Notes: generated from the letters alone by a model not told the origin. Numbered from the stretch's first letter, positions 22,549 to 33,477 are shown. The stretch is 64,000 bases of DNA from Lytechinus pictus (GCF_037042905.1 NC_087253.1:9956001-10020000), one strand, 5' to 3'. Numbers and translations are program-made.

Positions 22549-22718
22549 ATACCTTGGTCACATTTGTTCTACGGCGGCCGTACGGCGAGTCGAAAACAGC
22601 CGTTTTATTCATTTTAATTCAAACCACCTACATGTATATGTCGTTGGTACAACAAATGTTAAAACAGCTGTTTTCGACTCGCCGTACGGCCGCCGTAGAA
22701 CAAATGTGACCAAGGTAT
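22549..22718. mobile_element. MITE with ~50-bp near-perfect TIRs upstream of FGFR1OP2
   Basis: The left arm (ACCTTGGTCACATTTGTTCT, then ACGGCGGCCGTACGGCGAGT) and right arm (ACTCGCCGTACGGCCGCCGT, then AGAACAAATGTGACCAAGGT) match almost perfectly. A CpG-rich palindrome GGCGGCCGTACGGC sits in each arm. It lies ~170 bp upstream of the FGFR1OP2 start codon. A diverged relative is at 28577-28735. Confidence 0.93.
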
Positions 22719-22739
22719 CGACTATTAACCCTAAAAGGA

Positions 22740-22909
22740 CTGTCGTGTTCTTTCAACCTTCTAAATGCCTTCTTGCACCAATGGACATCATGGTCATCAT
22801 GCTGTGATCTGAGGGCGATACAAGGCAATACTCGACATTAAATTCACAGTTCAACAAAACTATCATTGTCGCTCTTAGAAGGGTTACATGAACATGCAGA
22901 TCTACACAT
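22740..22909. other. Fragment similar to FGFR1OP2 exon 1
   Basis: GACTGTCGTGTTCTTTCAAC followed by CTT...AGCCTTCTTGCA-like bases repeats part of exon 1 in the same orientation (compare 22305-22345), and CATGCTGTGATCT resembles the sequence around the start codon. It appears to be a diverged duplicate of exon 1's 5' part, with frame and conserved residues lost. Confidence 0.6.
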
Positions 22910-23420
22910 CCGGGTCCCGTCTAACAAACAGTTGCGATTAATCCGATCAACCACAACCATGGAACGCCAGCAACATCAACATCTAAAATAATTCGTTTGT
23001 AAAAAAAAAAAAAATCTGATAATTTCGATGAATATTCATACATTCATCATTGTTGATTCAGTGTGCTCTTCTTTGTCTACAAAACGACATTGTGAAAGAT
23101 TCCTGTTCGACCTGTTGGAAAAATTATGATATCGATGGATTTCCATATAACAGTAGTCGAGGTTTATCTGGGCCCAATCTTTACAAAGAGTTACGATTGA
23201 TCCAATCAATCGTAAGTCTATTGGAATCCATCAGTGTCATATTTTTTCTACCTATAGGAAATCTATAAAATGTCCTTGGTAACGACGGCAAACACACCTA
23301 ATTGTCAAGAAATCAATGAATTTTAATATTGAAAATGCATCATTTCTAGAAATATTTTTGAACAGTAGTTGAGTTTGATCAGATCTATCGCAAATCTTTG
23401 TAAGACGGGGCCCATCGCAA
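22910..23420. mobile_element. Composite of GGGCCC/ATCGTAACT MITEs
   Basis: GGGTCCCGTCTAACAAACAG starts it, TTACGATTGATCCAATCAAT lies in the middle, and TTTGTAAGACGGGGCCC is near the end. These are the arms of the MITE at 17398-17672, so two copies or a nested insertion seem present. Confidence 0.65.
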
Positions 23421-23522
23421 CTCTTTGTAAGTGTGTACATTGTATACCTACGCTCCGTACTGTAGTTAGTTTAAGTCATTGATCACAAATTTTGACACGA
23501 AAATGTAGATCCCTTAGATTAA

Positions 23523-24368
23523 AGCTAAATGACAGTAGTTGCAGTAAAATACTGATTTCGTGAGAAAGTCTGTAAAACCAAGGTTAAGTATTACTATATC
23601 ATCGTGGATCTAGATCTGGTACAGTTACATAAACTGAACTTTGTGAAATCATGATATCTAAGCTAAAAAACTATCACACTGAAGATCGCCAACACAGATC
23701 AGTAGAGGCGCACGGCCAATATTGGAGACTGTCTCCAATGTGGGAGATTATCTCCAATATCAGAGACTTTTGTAAAGAATCTAGGTATCCAATTTCAGAG
23801 ACAGTCTCCAGTTTTGGAGTCCAATTTCCTTTGTTTACATTTGCTGCAAAAGGATTAACTTGGCGGCAAATAAAAATGTGATAAGCAGATTCCTCATGAA
23901 AAATTACCCCTTTTCACCGTCTACTTTAAAAATTCACCGTCTACTTTTGTTTTGATAAGGATTTTTGTTGTCAATCACACACAAAACAAATGGGCTTCTG
24001 ACCTCAGTGAGACAAAATTTTGGGTGGAAAAAATCATGCTTTTGTTGGTGTTGTTTCTTTTGTCCTTTTGCAAAGCAAGTCTCCAATGTGGGAGATTGTC
24101 TCCCTTATTGGAGAGAGTCTCCCATATTGGCCGTGCGCCTCTACTGCAGATAGGCACACGTGTGACAGTGTATTAATATTATTGCTGGAATAAAGACCTA
24201 ACGGAAGTGACAGAATCCGCGCTTATTTTGCTTATTTCTCAGCAAGCACACAATTTCTTCCAGAATCCTTTGGCACATATTTTTTATTCATACAGACATT
24301 TTGGTGATCATTATATTAATTTCTGTAAAAAGTCATTTTGAGATCATCCCCACAACTGGAATTTATCT
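23523..24368. mobile_element. TTAA-flanked piggyBac-like MITE (family B copy 2, inverted), interrupted by element C
   Basis: TTAA flanks both ends (23519-23522, 24369-24372). The ends AGCTAAATG and GGAATTTATCT match family B in reverse orientation. Removing the insert at 23700-24146 and one TSD leaves ~394 bp, the same length as copy 30953-31343. Confidence 0.9.
23700..24146. mobile_element. Element C: 447-bp TIR element with 5-bp TSD CAGAT
   Basis: The ends CAGTAGAGGCGCACGGCCAA and GGCCGTGCGCCTCTACTG are inverted repeats. Both flanks carry CAGAT (23695-23699, 24147-24151), and the uninterrupted target is visible in the family B copy at 30953-31343. Inside, TCTCCAATGTGGGAGA-like phrases repeat near both ends. 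No ORF is large enough for a transposase. Confidence 0.93.
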
Positions 24369-24372
24369 TTAA

Positions 24373-24780
24373 CATCGGCCTGACTGTGTGAAGTCAGTTT
24401 GGTCTTTGGATTAATTCTGATTCTTGAAGTCTTCCAATATTGGAAGTCTCAGCCTCAGGCTGCTGAACTTCTGAATTTGGTAGAGTAATATTAGGATTCA
24501 TACTATCAGAATTAGATTTTTCAAATGCAAAATACTGTACATGCACTAGTATTCAACCCGGCAGTATTCAACCCATTTAAACTTAAAGAACTTCCCCAAA
24601 TATTCAAAAATAGGGAATTTATCTTAATTTCAGATTTTTCACGAGAGGATAAAGACAGTTTACTAGTGAGATTTATTTCGTCAAAATCATCACTGATGAA
24701 ATAAATCTCATTGGCAATCTCTCTTTTTATCTACTCTTCAAAGTGGGAACCACCTAAGAAAATTTTCCTGAATTATAGTT
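24373..24780. other. Unassigned intergenic DNA
   Basis: A short inverted pair ATGAAATAAATCTCATTGGC / GTGAGATTTATTTCGTC near 24690 is all I see. Confidence 0.35.
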
Positions 24781-25315
24781 TATACGTGACTATACATGCG
24801 ATCCCGGCATGCGATGTGCCTCAGCTCCGCCTCCTCCGCCCCATTCGATATACCGGTGAAAAGCCAAGGTGTCTCGACCCGCGAGGCGCGGCGTGTAACT
24901 AGCCGTAGGCGTAGCGTACCGTACTACTACTACCGGTACTACGTCTACGGTACCTACCGCGCCGGTACTACTACTAGCGTAGCCGGCTGTCGTCACTCGA
25001 TTAGCAATATGAATTACAAATTTAGGAATATACAAGTGAACAAGATGTCAATGAAATTCATTCAGAAAAAACGAGAGATACTCACAATTCTTTTACCTGC
25101 TTTGGGAAAAAGAAAGGAAAGGCATAAAATGCAAAACAAATCCTGTCACTTCCGACTTCAATTTTGGCTTATCTCTCTGATCTTGGCATGCAGTTCACCG
25201 GAGATGGCGCTGTTCGTGAATTCGCGACGCGACATCGACATGGTTCCGTGGCTTGGCCGAGCTCGTAGCGTTCCATCCATCATGAAGTCGGTCCGGGATT
25301 CGATACCATAAGTTC
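24781..25315. promoter_or_regulatory. CpG-rich patch, possible promoter or unassigned exon
   Basis: Two GC/CpG-rich blocks (24800-24990 and 25195-25310) stand out from AT-rich surroundings. The first holds repeated TACTACTACCGGTA-type and CGTAGCG phrases. The second can be read on either strand as a short ORF starting with ATG (plus: MALFVNSRRDIDMVPW; minus: MSMSRREFTNSAISGELHA). Neither resembles a family I know. It lies 2.4 kb upstream of the FGFR1OP2 start, so a 5' UTR exon or promoter of that gene is possible but unproven. Confidence 0.3.
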
Positions 25316-25980
25316 ATAAGTTCATTTTATTTGTCTTCCAACTTTGAGTTTGAATACATGACAAACATATAAGTGTGTATGAAACAATGAGCAGAGTACA
25401 TGATAAAACATACAGGTATATATAAAACAGAGTATGCAGAAAACATTGTTTTTAAATACATTATACAGCTTAAGACAGAAAAGAAATAATTTTAAAGGAA
25501 GACGAGGAGACCTAAGTGAAGCAATGCTTGTAAATTAAGGTTCCTCATTACGAATTCAAAGAACATTGGATAAACAACAAAGAAATGGCAATATAATATA
25601 ATATGATAACTAAAGAGAGAGGCGGGGAGAGAAGAGGAACACATTTATGTACAAAAGGGAGTACACAAAAGGGGACATATAAGGACAGAGACCAGCCAGG
25701 CCCGGGAAAGGGGGGGGGGGGGTGATTATACTGATTATATTGATTATACTTACTTAACATCCCCCCTTTCCCGGAAAAACACGGATGCCCGTGTTCAACT
25801 TGATTCATTAACATTGCTCTATAAAGGTATAGATATACAATAAATTGATAAAAGTGCTGCATAATCTATTATGTTTCTGGGAAAAGTATACACTTATCAT
25901 GTAGTTCTTGACTTTGAAATGTGAATAAAATCTGTTTCAGGTGCATCTTTTTTTTTTTTTTATGGATATGCAAGGCTACT
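25316..25980 (-). mobile_element. Non-LTR retrotransposon 3'-end-like sequence, minus strand
   Basis: GTTCATTTTATTTGTCTTCC followed by an A-rich body resembles a reversed non-LTR 3' end (compare 36895-37125). A hairpin-forming CCCGGGAAAGG(G)n / CCCCCCTTTCCCGG pair at 25697-25775 interrupts it. Confidence 0.4.
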
Positions 25981-25984
25981 AATA

Positions 25985-26622
25985 CCAACCAATTGGTCCA
26001 TCAACCGATTAATCACTCACTCAGACAATCAATCATTAAAAAATGTTATTAGTTAATCAATGTCACTGAACTGATACACCAATCAACAGATAAATCATGA
26101 CTTAATAAAACAAAACAAGTAGCCTAAACCTTTGATCAATCAGGCTAGTTAATCAATCCATCTATCAAATCAGCCAATGAAGCCACTAATCAACCATTCA
26201 GACACTATGATCAATCAATCATTCGTTCAATTCATCAATCAGTCAACCAACCAATCGGTCAATCAACCAATCAATCAACCGACAAACAAATCAATCAATT
26301 AACCAACCAACTGACAAACAAGCAAATCAATCAATCAACCAACCAACCAACTGAAACACAAACAAACAAATCAATCAATCAACCAACCAATCAATAAATC
26401 AACCAACCAACTGACAAACAAACATAATAAATCAATAAATCAACCAACCAATCTACTGACAAACCAATCAACCAACCAATCAATAAATCAATCAATCAAC
26501 CAACCAATCAATAAATCAATCAATCAATCCATATATCCATCAATCCATCCACTCATCTATCAATCAATCAACCAACCAATCAATCAACAACTAATCATTC
26601 AATCTATATATCAATCAATCAG
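25985..26622. repeat. Tetranucleotide tract (CAAT/CAAC/AACC)n
   Basis: About 640 bp of imperfect ATCAATCAACCAACCAATCA-type repeats, with interspersed ACTGACAAACAAAC phrases. No gene. Confidence 0.97.
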
Positions 26623-27555
26623 TTTTCACTTTTTGGTTTGGGCCGGAGCTCATAAAAAACATATACTTCTTTAAAACAGTCAATTAAACTTGACAAAAAA
26701 GCTTTTAATTTGAGATGCATTCCCTTTTCTCTCTAAATAAAGTACCGTGAATACAAAATCCATAAAAAGTGCACTTATTTTCTTCAATTTACCATGATTC
26801 AGTATTTTTCATGAGCAATATACTACAAGGTAATAATACTCACTGTAACAACAATCGATAATAATGAAAGTACTAAAAATAGAAATTAGAGAAATAATGA
26901 TAATGATAATAATAAAAGTGACAATTACAGTAACAATGTTATATTGATGATATCATATATTATCTTTATATATAAAAATAATGACTATCAAATCACCATC
27001 ATTATCATTTATAATACTAGAAGAAAAGAAAAATAAAAAAAACCTTCAAAACAGTTTAGAAGTATCCTAATTCATTATGTATTTCATTTTGTAATTTCTA
27101 ACTCGTATCAAACTCTGGGTAAAAACTCCTTTTTTGACTTAAGATTACTTTAACCAGTTCAGCTCAAAACAGATCCTTGTTAGATCAAATTTATCTAAAA
27201 TTGAGTTGCCCAGCTAATACACCCCCCCCCAAAAAAAAAAAATTAATTAATCAAATAAAATAAATAAATAAATACAAAATAAGAAAAGGGATATACACTA
27301 AGTACTTAATGCAAGGCTTGCAAAATGCACCTTTCTGGCAAGTTAGTAAGAAAGCATCCTAATATTATGCAAAATAAATAAGACTTTAGAACAGAACTTG
27401 AAAAGACGAAACTAGTGCACAAACATGTACAGAAAAAAATCGCAGGCAGAGTTGATGAACAGTTAAAAGTAAAAATATGAGATGTTAGCGAATCCAGGGT
27501 TCACAAAGATTCACGATTAATCTTACTCATGATTTTCACGATTAATTGTTTGGTA
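26623..27555. other. Unassigned AT-rich intergenic DNA
   Basis: It contains (AATA)n/(ATAA)n stretches near 26880 and 27240 and a C(9)A(10) junction at 27222. No exon was recognised. Confidence 0.4.
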
Positions 27556-27558
27556 GTG

Positions 27559-28020
27559 GATCGTATTACCGAACACTTTTCATGAATTCAATCATATCAA
27601 ACACATTACTCTCATAAAATTCACCAAACTTCCACCATAAATACACAATTACCTACAAAATATAAATATGTAAAAATTTTGCCAAAATCGTTTGTCCCTT
27701 TTATGATATAAGCTTCCAATCGGACCCCTCTTCGCATGTTAAATATTTTGGTCACTTGAAAAAGGTATCGTATTACCGAACGTGTGTTTTCTATGGGAAA
27801 AGTTGTGAAAAAAACAAAATCACTGATGAGCTATTTTGAACATATTTTATTATTTTTAGAATATTAAGACTTTGAAAATGTGTTTTTGACAATTTTTCAT
27901 CATCTTTCTATTCAAGTTCCCTTTGAAAGGATGTTACAAAATTTTGAGCTAATGAAATTATTTTCTGACGCGTACGATGTGCGCGTTCGGTAATACAAGG
28001 CCGGTCGGTAATACAATCAC
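27559..28020. mobile_element. Inverted-end element with CGTATTACCGAAC / GTTCGGTAATAC
   Basis: TCGTATTACCGAACAC occurs near 27570 and again near 27770; the inverted GTTCGGTAATACAAGG and CGGTAATACAATCAC occur near 27985-28015. About 460 bp, no ORF. Confidence 0.6.
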
Positions 28021-28576
28021 TCACTATACATGTAATCAATGCAATCAACGGTAAAAAAAAAAAGTTCTACGATGATTGCTATTGTTGTGTTACAGGCCTC
28101 AGAAGAAATAGCATAGGCCTACTTTGTGCCAGAAAAAAAAAGGAGATAGATTATCAAAATACAATGTAGGGAGAAAAAAAAAAACTAATTAGTGGCAGAT
28201 ACGAGTAAATATGTGCAGCATAAATGGATATTGGATTTTAAAAAAAGGTTAAAGCCTCTCTGGAAATTAGTGAAAATTATATATTGGGCTACGTGGCAAG
28301 TAGACCAACTAGACCAATTAGACGAAACTGGTTGTAGACCAAGATTACACCAAGTTGGATCCGACCAAAGGGGACGTAAATAGAGCTGGCGTAGACTTAA
28401 TTGAAAATTACTGTTCTGTCTGCCATATTGGGGAATTTTATCATTATGAACACAAACTGCAGATTTTATGTCCATGATAAGATTGCAAAATAGCCTACCG
28501 TTGACATGCTAACTGAAAAATATCATTCTTTAGCTCCTTAAGAAAGAAAAATACATGCGGTGCTAGAATTACTTCT
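28021..28576. other. Unassigned, with a fragment of the TAGACC family
   Basis: 28297-28385 carries GTAGACCAACTAGACCAATT and GTTGTAGACCAAG, a fragment of the family at 6330 and 16130. The remainder is A-rich and unassigned. Confidence 0.45.
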
Positions 28577-28735
28577 GGCGCAGTCACATTTTGTCTACTA
28601 TGGCCGTACAGTGAGTCAAAAACGGCCTTTTACAATTTTTGTACCAGCTTCATGTATGTGGTTCGAATAGAAATCCGCAAAACACCCGTTTCCTACTCAT
28701 CATGCGGACACGATACGGGAAATGTGACTGCAGAG
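28577..28735. mobile_element. Diverged MITE related to 22549-22718
   Basis: GCAGTCACATTTTGTCTACT and AAATGTGACTGCAG form the ends; GGCCGTACAGTGAGTCAAAA matches the GGCCGTACGGCGAGTCGAAA arm of the younger copy. Confidence 0.65.
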
Positions 28736-29180
28736 GTAATGACCTATAAATAGGACTGCTATACCATTGAAATCAATAACATGATCAACATATTTACCTA
28801 AAATACATACAGAATAACATTTCATGGTAAAGAGAAATCAGTACGATATATTATCAGTTTTCCACTATGAAAATACATATAAAATAAATATTTAACCTTC
28901 TATAAAGCAGGTACTGCAGATTTAGTACAAATGTTGTCAAATATATACATAATTAGATACCTAGCTTTAAAAACATCATTGATATTTTTTTTTTTAAAGA
29001 TGGAATATATACAACCATTTTCTCTGGAGAAGACATACTTTGGAAAGACATTTGTGTTTTTGGAATACATTAAGAGGAATGGAATACATGGAGTTATGCA
29101 ATGCATTTGCTACAATGCTTACGAATATATCTGGTAAAAAAACAGATTTTCTATAAAAAATAAGGCATGTTTGATCAAGT
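28736..29180. other. Unassigned AT-rich intergenic DNA
   Basis: Nothing recognised. Confidence 0.35.
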
Positions 29181-29402
29181 TCCATGACATTTGCTCTGTG
29201 ACAATTGCCCCGTCACACATGACAAAGCTAAACATAAAACCTGGGCCCCATTTCATAAAAAGTTGCTATGATAGCAACTCTTGCTGGAAAGTCAACTTTC
29301 ATTGGAAGAGCCAATCAGGAAGCAGAAGTTCTACTGTTGTCATGGTAAATGATATCCCAGCAAGAGTTGCGATCATATCAACTGTTTATCAAATGGGGCC
29401 CT
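29181..29402. mobile_element. CCATGACATTTGCTC MITE end followed by a 159-bp GGGCCCCATTTCATAA MITE
   Basis: TTCCATGACATTTGCTCTGT at 29180 is one end of the family at 36556 and 38600. From 29243 TGGGCCCCATTTCATAAAAA pairs with TATCAAATGGGGCCC ending at 29401, with AGCAACTCTTGCTGG / CCAGCAAGAGTTGCG arms. Confidence 0.8.
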
Positions 29403-29610
29403 GATCTTCAAAAATACACACCTTAATATTAACCTTCATATCAGTCAGAACCAGAACCTTATATATCGTCAGAGATATTAGCAGACGAGAAACTGTCGCA
29501 GCAGAAAATTTTGTATTTTTTATCATTACACTCAGTGTGCTCAAAACTTAGTGAGCCCTACCAGAAATTGAACAAATTTAAAATGTTTAAGTTCTGCCAT
29601 GTTTTACATG

Positions 29611-29910
29611 GAGCGTTGTGGCCCAGTGGCTAAGTCTTGAAAACAGAGGGTCGTGGGTTCAAATCCCAACCATGGCGTAGTTTCCTTCAGCAAAGTATTC
29701 ATCCACATTGTGCTGCACTCAAGTCAACCCAGGTGAAGTGAATGGGTACCTGGCAGGAATTTATTCCTTGAAATGCATGTGTGCTGTCATCTTAGTAATT
29801 ACGGCTGCCAAGCTACAGCTGGGGTAATAATATCCAATTCCTTTGGAAGCGCATAGAGACTTTATTCATGTGATATGTGCTATACAAGAACTGTATATTA
29901 TTATTATTAC
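29611..29910 (+). mobile_element. Full-length tRNA-derived SINE, plus strand
   Basis: GCGTTGTGGCCCAGTGGCTA (box A region), GGTTCAAATCCC (box B), then CACTCAAGTCAACCCAGGTG, and a 3' end TATACAAGAACTGTATATTA with an (ATT)n tail. Same family as 15257-15533 in opposite orientation. Confidence 0.9.
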
Positions 29911-30917
29911 TACATACTAAATTGTGAAGTCAGACGATAAAGTATTCCACTCAATAAAGTTTGTTTCTCTTGGCTCGCCGAACATTGTAATATTGTTGCC
30001 TACAATCAACCCTCAGCATGAAGGAGTGTATTTTGTGGTGGGGTTCACTAACTTTTGAGCACAACTGTATCATTATATTTAAGTCCACAGTTATCTGAAA
30101 TGCAAATTCTGCATTCTTTGGTAGTTTAAAATCCAAATTTTGTGTTCTTCAGCGTTATGTACAATAAATATATTACAACGCACTTGTACTACAATGAAAA
30201 ACCTTACAAACACTGATTTTTCAATAATACATCAGTTCGAACACTGCAGTATGCATTAAAGCAAATTAACACTGCAAACAGGTTTGATCAGTAGATTTTC
30301 CACTGATTCATGGTTGTGTTTTCTTGGATTTGCCCTAATTTCATTATTTTTACTGAATTTCATCAGAATTCAACTTCACTAGTCTGAATACTTATACACA
30401 TGTATTTTCCACAAAACAAAATTGTCAAAGCATTCGAATTGATATCTGATTGCATAGATCATCTTCCTTGCTACCGTCACAAAAGAAACATTAGAATAAA
30501 ATCTTTCTCTAGAAGAAAGCAATATTCTATAATGACAACTCCCATATGATTTTGCTAAAAATCACCTCATACCTGATTCAAAGTTTATGCATAAAATCAT
30601 GATTTGTGCAATTTATACATGTGTGCAAATAAAAATGATGTCATGTATAAGAATCAAAACAAATTATAGTTAGGTGGCACAATCTGGCTATTAAAAAAAC
30701 ATACAGTACATGTATTCATTTACATGTTTTTATAATTGCTGGATAACAGAACTTTCTCATTTTACAGTTAAAAGAGTTCCTATTTCATGAAAGTTGAGTA
30801 AGTTTGTTGGGTCAAACCATTCAATAAACCACTTTTGTCAATCTATATGAGTTTATTGAGATACTTTGTTACATCAGCATCCAGTATCGCTGTGTGCATG
30901 GGTAGCTGTGATGAGAT
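29911..30917. other. Unassigned AT-rich intergenic DNA
   Basis: GTTTGTTTCTCTTGGCTCGC then CGAACATTGTAATATTG at 29960 recurs at 38095-38135 (CTGGGCTCGCCGAACATTGT), so an undefined dispersed repeat with a TTTTGAGC phrase is present here. No exon. Confidence 0.45.
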
Positions 30918-31500
30918 CTGGGGGTCGTTTCATAAAGCTGGTCGTAAGTTAAAGATAAATTCCAGTTGTGGGAACGATCTCAAAATGACTTTTTACAAAA
31001 TTTAATATAATGATCACCAAAGTGTCTGTTTGTAAATAAAAAATATGTGCCAAAGGATTCTGGAAGAAATTGTGTAATTGCTGAGTAATAAGCAAAACAA
31101 GCGCAGATTCGGTCACTTCCATCGGGTCTTTATTCCAGCAATAATAATACACTGTCCCACGTATGCCTATCTGTGTTGGCGATCTTCAGTGTGATCGTTT
31201 TTAGCTAGATATTATGATTTCACAAAGTTCAGTTTATGTAACTGTACCAGATCTAGATCCACGATGATATATCAATACTTTACCTTGGTTTTACAGACTT
31301 TCTCACGAAATCAGTGTTTTACTGCAACTGCGTTCATTTAGCTTTAAGAGTGACTTCAAGAATGACTGGTGATCATTTCTTGTGGTAAATGATATTTACC
31401 ATTAAATGTTCATTGGTGATTATTTAGCGAGTAAGAAAGATTCACCAGTCGTTCTTAAAGTGGCTCTTAACTTACAAACAGCTTTATGAAAGACCTACCT
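30918..31500. mobile_element. MITE family A copy split by family B
   Basis: The A arms GGTCGTAAGTTAA (30940) and TTAACTTACAAACAGC (31468) are separated by a 391-bp TTAA-flanked family B element at 30953-31343 (TTAA at 30949-30952 and 31344-31347). Without B and one TTAA, the A copy is ~188 bp, like 20150-20334. Confidence 0.93.
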
Positions 31501-31973
31501 GGGGCCCATCTTACAAAGGGTTATGATGGATTCAAATCTGAAGTTGGAAGCATTATTTTACAAGTAAAATTGATGTGAAAAGTGAAATTTTGACAATTGC
31601 ATTGTATACCTGCTCATGTTTGGATATCAAGCACAATAAAAACTTGAAAAAGTGCTTGAAATATTTTATGTTGTTGTGTCATATCACAGCCATGGCACTA
31701 TTAGACATTGCATACACTATTACATTTGCTATACTAAACATATAGTTAGTAACTATCTGGCCCTAATTAACGAAGTACTCCTTTCCCGCCTACATGTAGG
31801 TTTAGTGGTTTGCATCAAGATTATTTTATCTAAATTCTAAAGCTTTCATGTGCTAGTAAGTACTGATAGAATTGGAATGCCCTCTGAAGACGTAATGAAT
31901 TTCAGCAATCATAAGAATATGGGCCACATTTGTTCTTGAAGGAAGACTATACTTATTGAATATTATATGTGGA
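31501..31973. other. Unassigned intergenic DNA
   Basis: GGGGCCCATCTTACAAAGGG at 31502 looks like a lone GGGCCC MITE end. Nothing else. Confidence 0.35.
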
Positions 31974-32258
31974 TCATTGTGGCCCAGTGGATTAATCTTC
32001 TGACTTTGAAACAGAGGGTCGTGGGTTAGAATCCTAGCCATGGTGTAATTTTCTTCAGCAAGAAATTTATCCACATTGTGCTGCACTCAACCCAGGTGAG
32101 GTGAATGGGTACCTGGCAGGATTAGTTCCTTGAATGCATGAGCCCTGAAAGGCAGCTCGAGCTAAAGCCAGGGTAATAATAATAATAACATCGCGCCTCG
32201 GAATATAATATTTTAGATAGATGGCGCTATATAAATGCCTGTTATTATTATTGTCATT
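31974..32258 (+). mobile_element. tRNA-derived SINE just downstream of the tetraspanin gene
   Basis: ATTGTGGCCCAGTGGATTAA, box B GGTTAGAATCC (mutated) and a 3' end GGCGCTATATAAATGCC with an ATT tail. It lies 160 bp beyond the tetraspanin stop on the opposite strand, so it may be within or near its 3' UTR. Confidence 0.88.
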
Positions 32259-32414
32259 AATTGGTTCTGGACTGTATTATGTATTGACTGAATTTGTACA
32301 ATCTTCCTGCAAAGTACATGTACAGCTGTAAGCTTTGGTGAAAATCAGCTATTATAAGGGAATAAGGGCCACAATGGTACATGAAGGAAGACAATTCTGC
32401 CCTTTGGAGGAAGA

Positions 32415-32519
32415 CTAATCGTGTTCCTTGACGGAGGAGTAGACGCCACACCCACAGCAGTATTTACTTCCTCTGTGAAGCTTGAAGAACAGGATCAATA
32501 TGAACCAGACCAGCAGGAT
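32415..32519 (-). CDS. Tetraspanin, exon 6 (end of TM4 and C-terminal tail)
   Basis: Acceptor TTGTCCCTGTAG|ATCCTG, phase 0. It encodes ILLVWFILILFFKLHRGSKY, then CCGCGVYSSVKEHD and TAG. The hydrophobic part completes TM4. The tail has three membrane-proximal cysteines (candidate palmitoylation sites) and YSSV, a Y-x-x-hydrophobic sequence of the kind used for endocytic/lysosomal sorting; function is inferred. Confidence 0.93.
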   Translation of the reverse strand: MLLVWFILILFFKLHRGSKYCCGCGVYSSVKEHD

Positions 32520-33124
32520 CTACAGGGACAAGCAGAAAGAACCATCATGAATCATACAACAAATGATGCACAGCTGAGAGTGTGTGCTGAGCACTACTGC
32601 CATGCAGCACACCTGATGGTATCTCTGGTTGGGCCACAAGCATAAGGTGGTAGCCCAGAGTGCTTGTGCACATCATTATGAATACGTGCGATGCCTACAT
32701 TTCCATTAAAATCGCCAACTTAACCAGCGCATTATTTGATTTATAAAATAATTGCCAGCATGAATTCTTATTGAACAATTGTTAAAAATGGTGAAGCTCC
32801 AAATGTCCATGGCTCACAAACTAGGACTCTACTGTCTATGACATTTTAAAAGCCTATTGCCACTGTGGTATTTCATACAACCTGCATGCTTCAAGTTGAC
32901 CCAAACCAAGACCCTTATTTTATATTATGGTTTAATTCAAACTCTGGTCTAAGATATTTTGTAAGTATGGATAGCCAATTGTAACAAATTTCTAACAGTG
33001 CAGGTTTAATTTATCAGCTAATTTGACACTGGAATCAATTATAAATGTCTGACATAGATCACTTAATATAGATAGGGTTAATATTGGTTGTTCATAGCTT
33101 TATAACTAGAAGAGTTTCACAAAC
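32520..33124. other. Tetraspanin intron 5
   Basis: GGTCTAAGATATTTTGTAAG and AAGTATGGATAGCCAATTGT (32950) resemble the inside of the element at 1-421. No other element was resolved. Confidence 0.4.
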
Positions 33125-33208
33125 CTGTATGATGACAAAGACGATACAGACCACTCCAATCAAAAGCAACCAATCCTCTAGCGTCATGAGTATGTAATCC
33201 TGACAACC
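33125..33208 (-). CDS. Tetraspanin, exon 5 (end of large loop, start of TM4)
   Basis: The acceptor is ATTCTACAG, the donor ATACAG|GTTTGT; 84 nt, phase 0. It encodes GCQDYILMTLEDWLLLIGVV then CIVFVIIQ. GCQ supplies the last conserved loop cysteine and LEDWLLLIGVV enters TM4, the usual arrangement in tetraspanins. Confidence 0.94.
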
Positions 33209-33240
33209 CTGTAGAATAGTACATCAAAATATGAAAATAG

Positions 33241-33477
33241 GTGATTTCAAGTCCGGTGTTGGCCTTGGTGTTGGTGTTAGTGTTGACATTTGGATTGCTT
33301 CCCCTAGCTCCAAAACTAATTCAGATTTGGGAAAACTTATCCAGATCACATGATTGACATCTCAACAACTAGTGAGTGACTTTTCGGGACCATCTTCATG
33401 TTATTTTTGGTGTTATAATCGTGTAAAAACTGAGCTAACACCAACACCAAAAGGTCAACACTGAACTTGAAATCACC
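33241..33477. mobile_element. MITE in tetraspanin intron 4
   Basis: The left GTGATTTCAAGTCCGGTGTT and right TCAACACTGAACTTGAAATC ends are inverted, followed inward by GGTGTTGGTGTTAG / CTAACACCAACACC. 237 bp, no ORF. Confidence 0.85.

Noticed and set aside
24796-25311. 171-codon plus-strand frame as a gene
   Set aside because: The first half is a repeat-like CpG region, the middle is AT-rich without protein character, and no family is recognised; kept only as a possible regulatory patch.
29611-29690. Possible tRNA gene (GTTGTGGCCCAGTGG head)
   Set aside because: The same head with the same 3' body recurs at least four times in the window, so it is a SINE.
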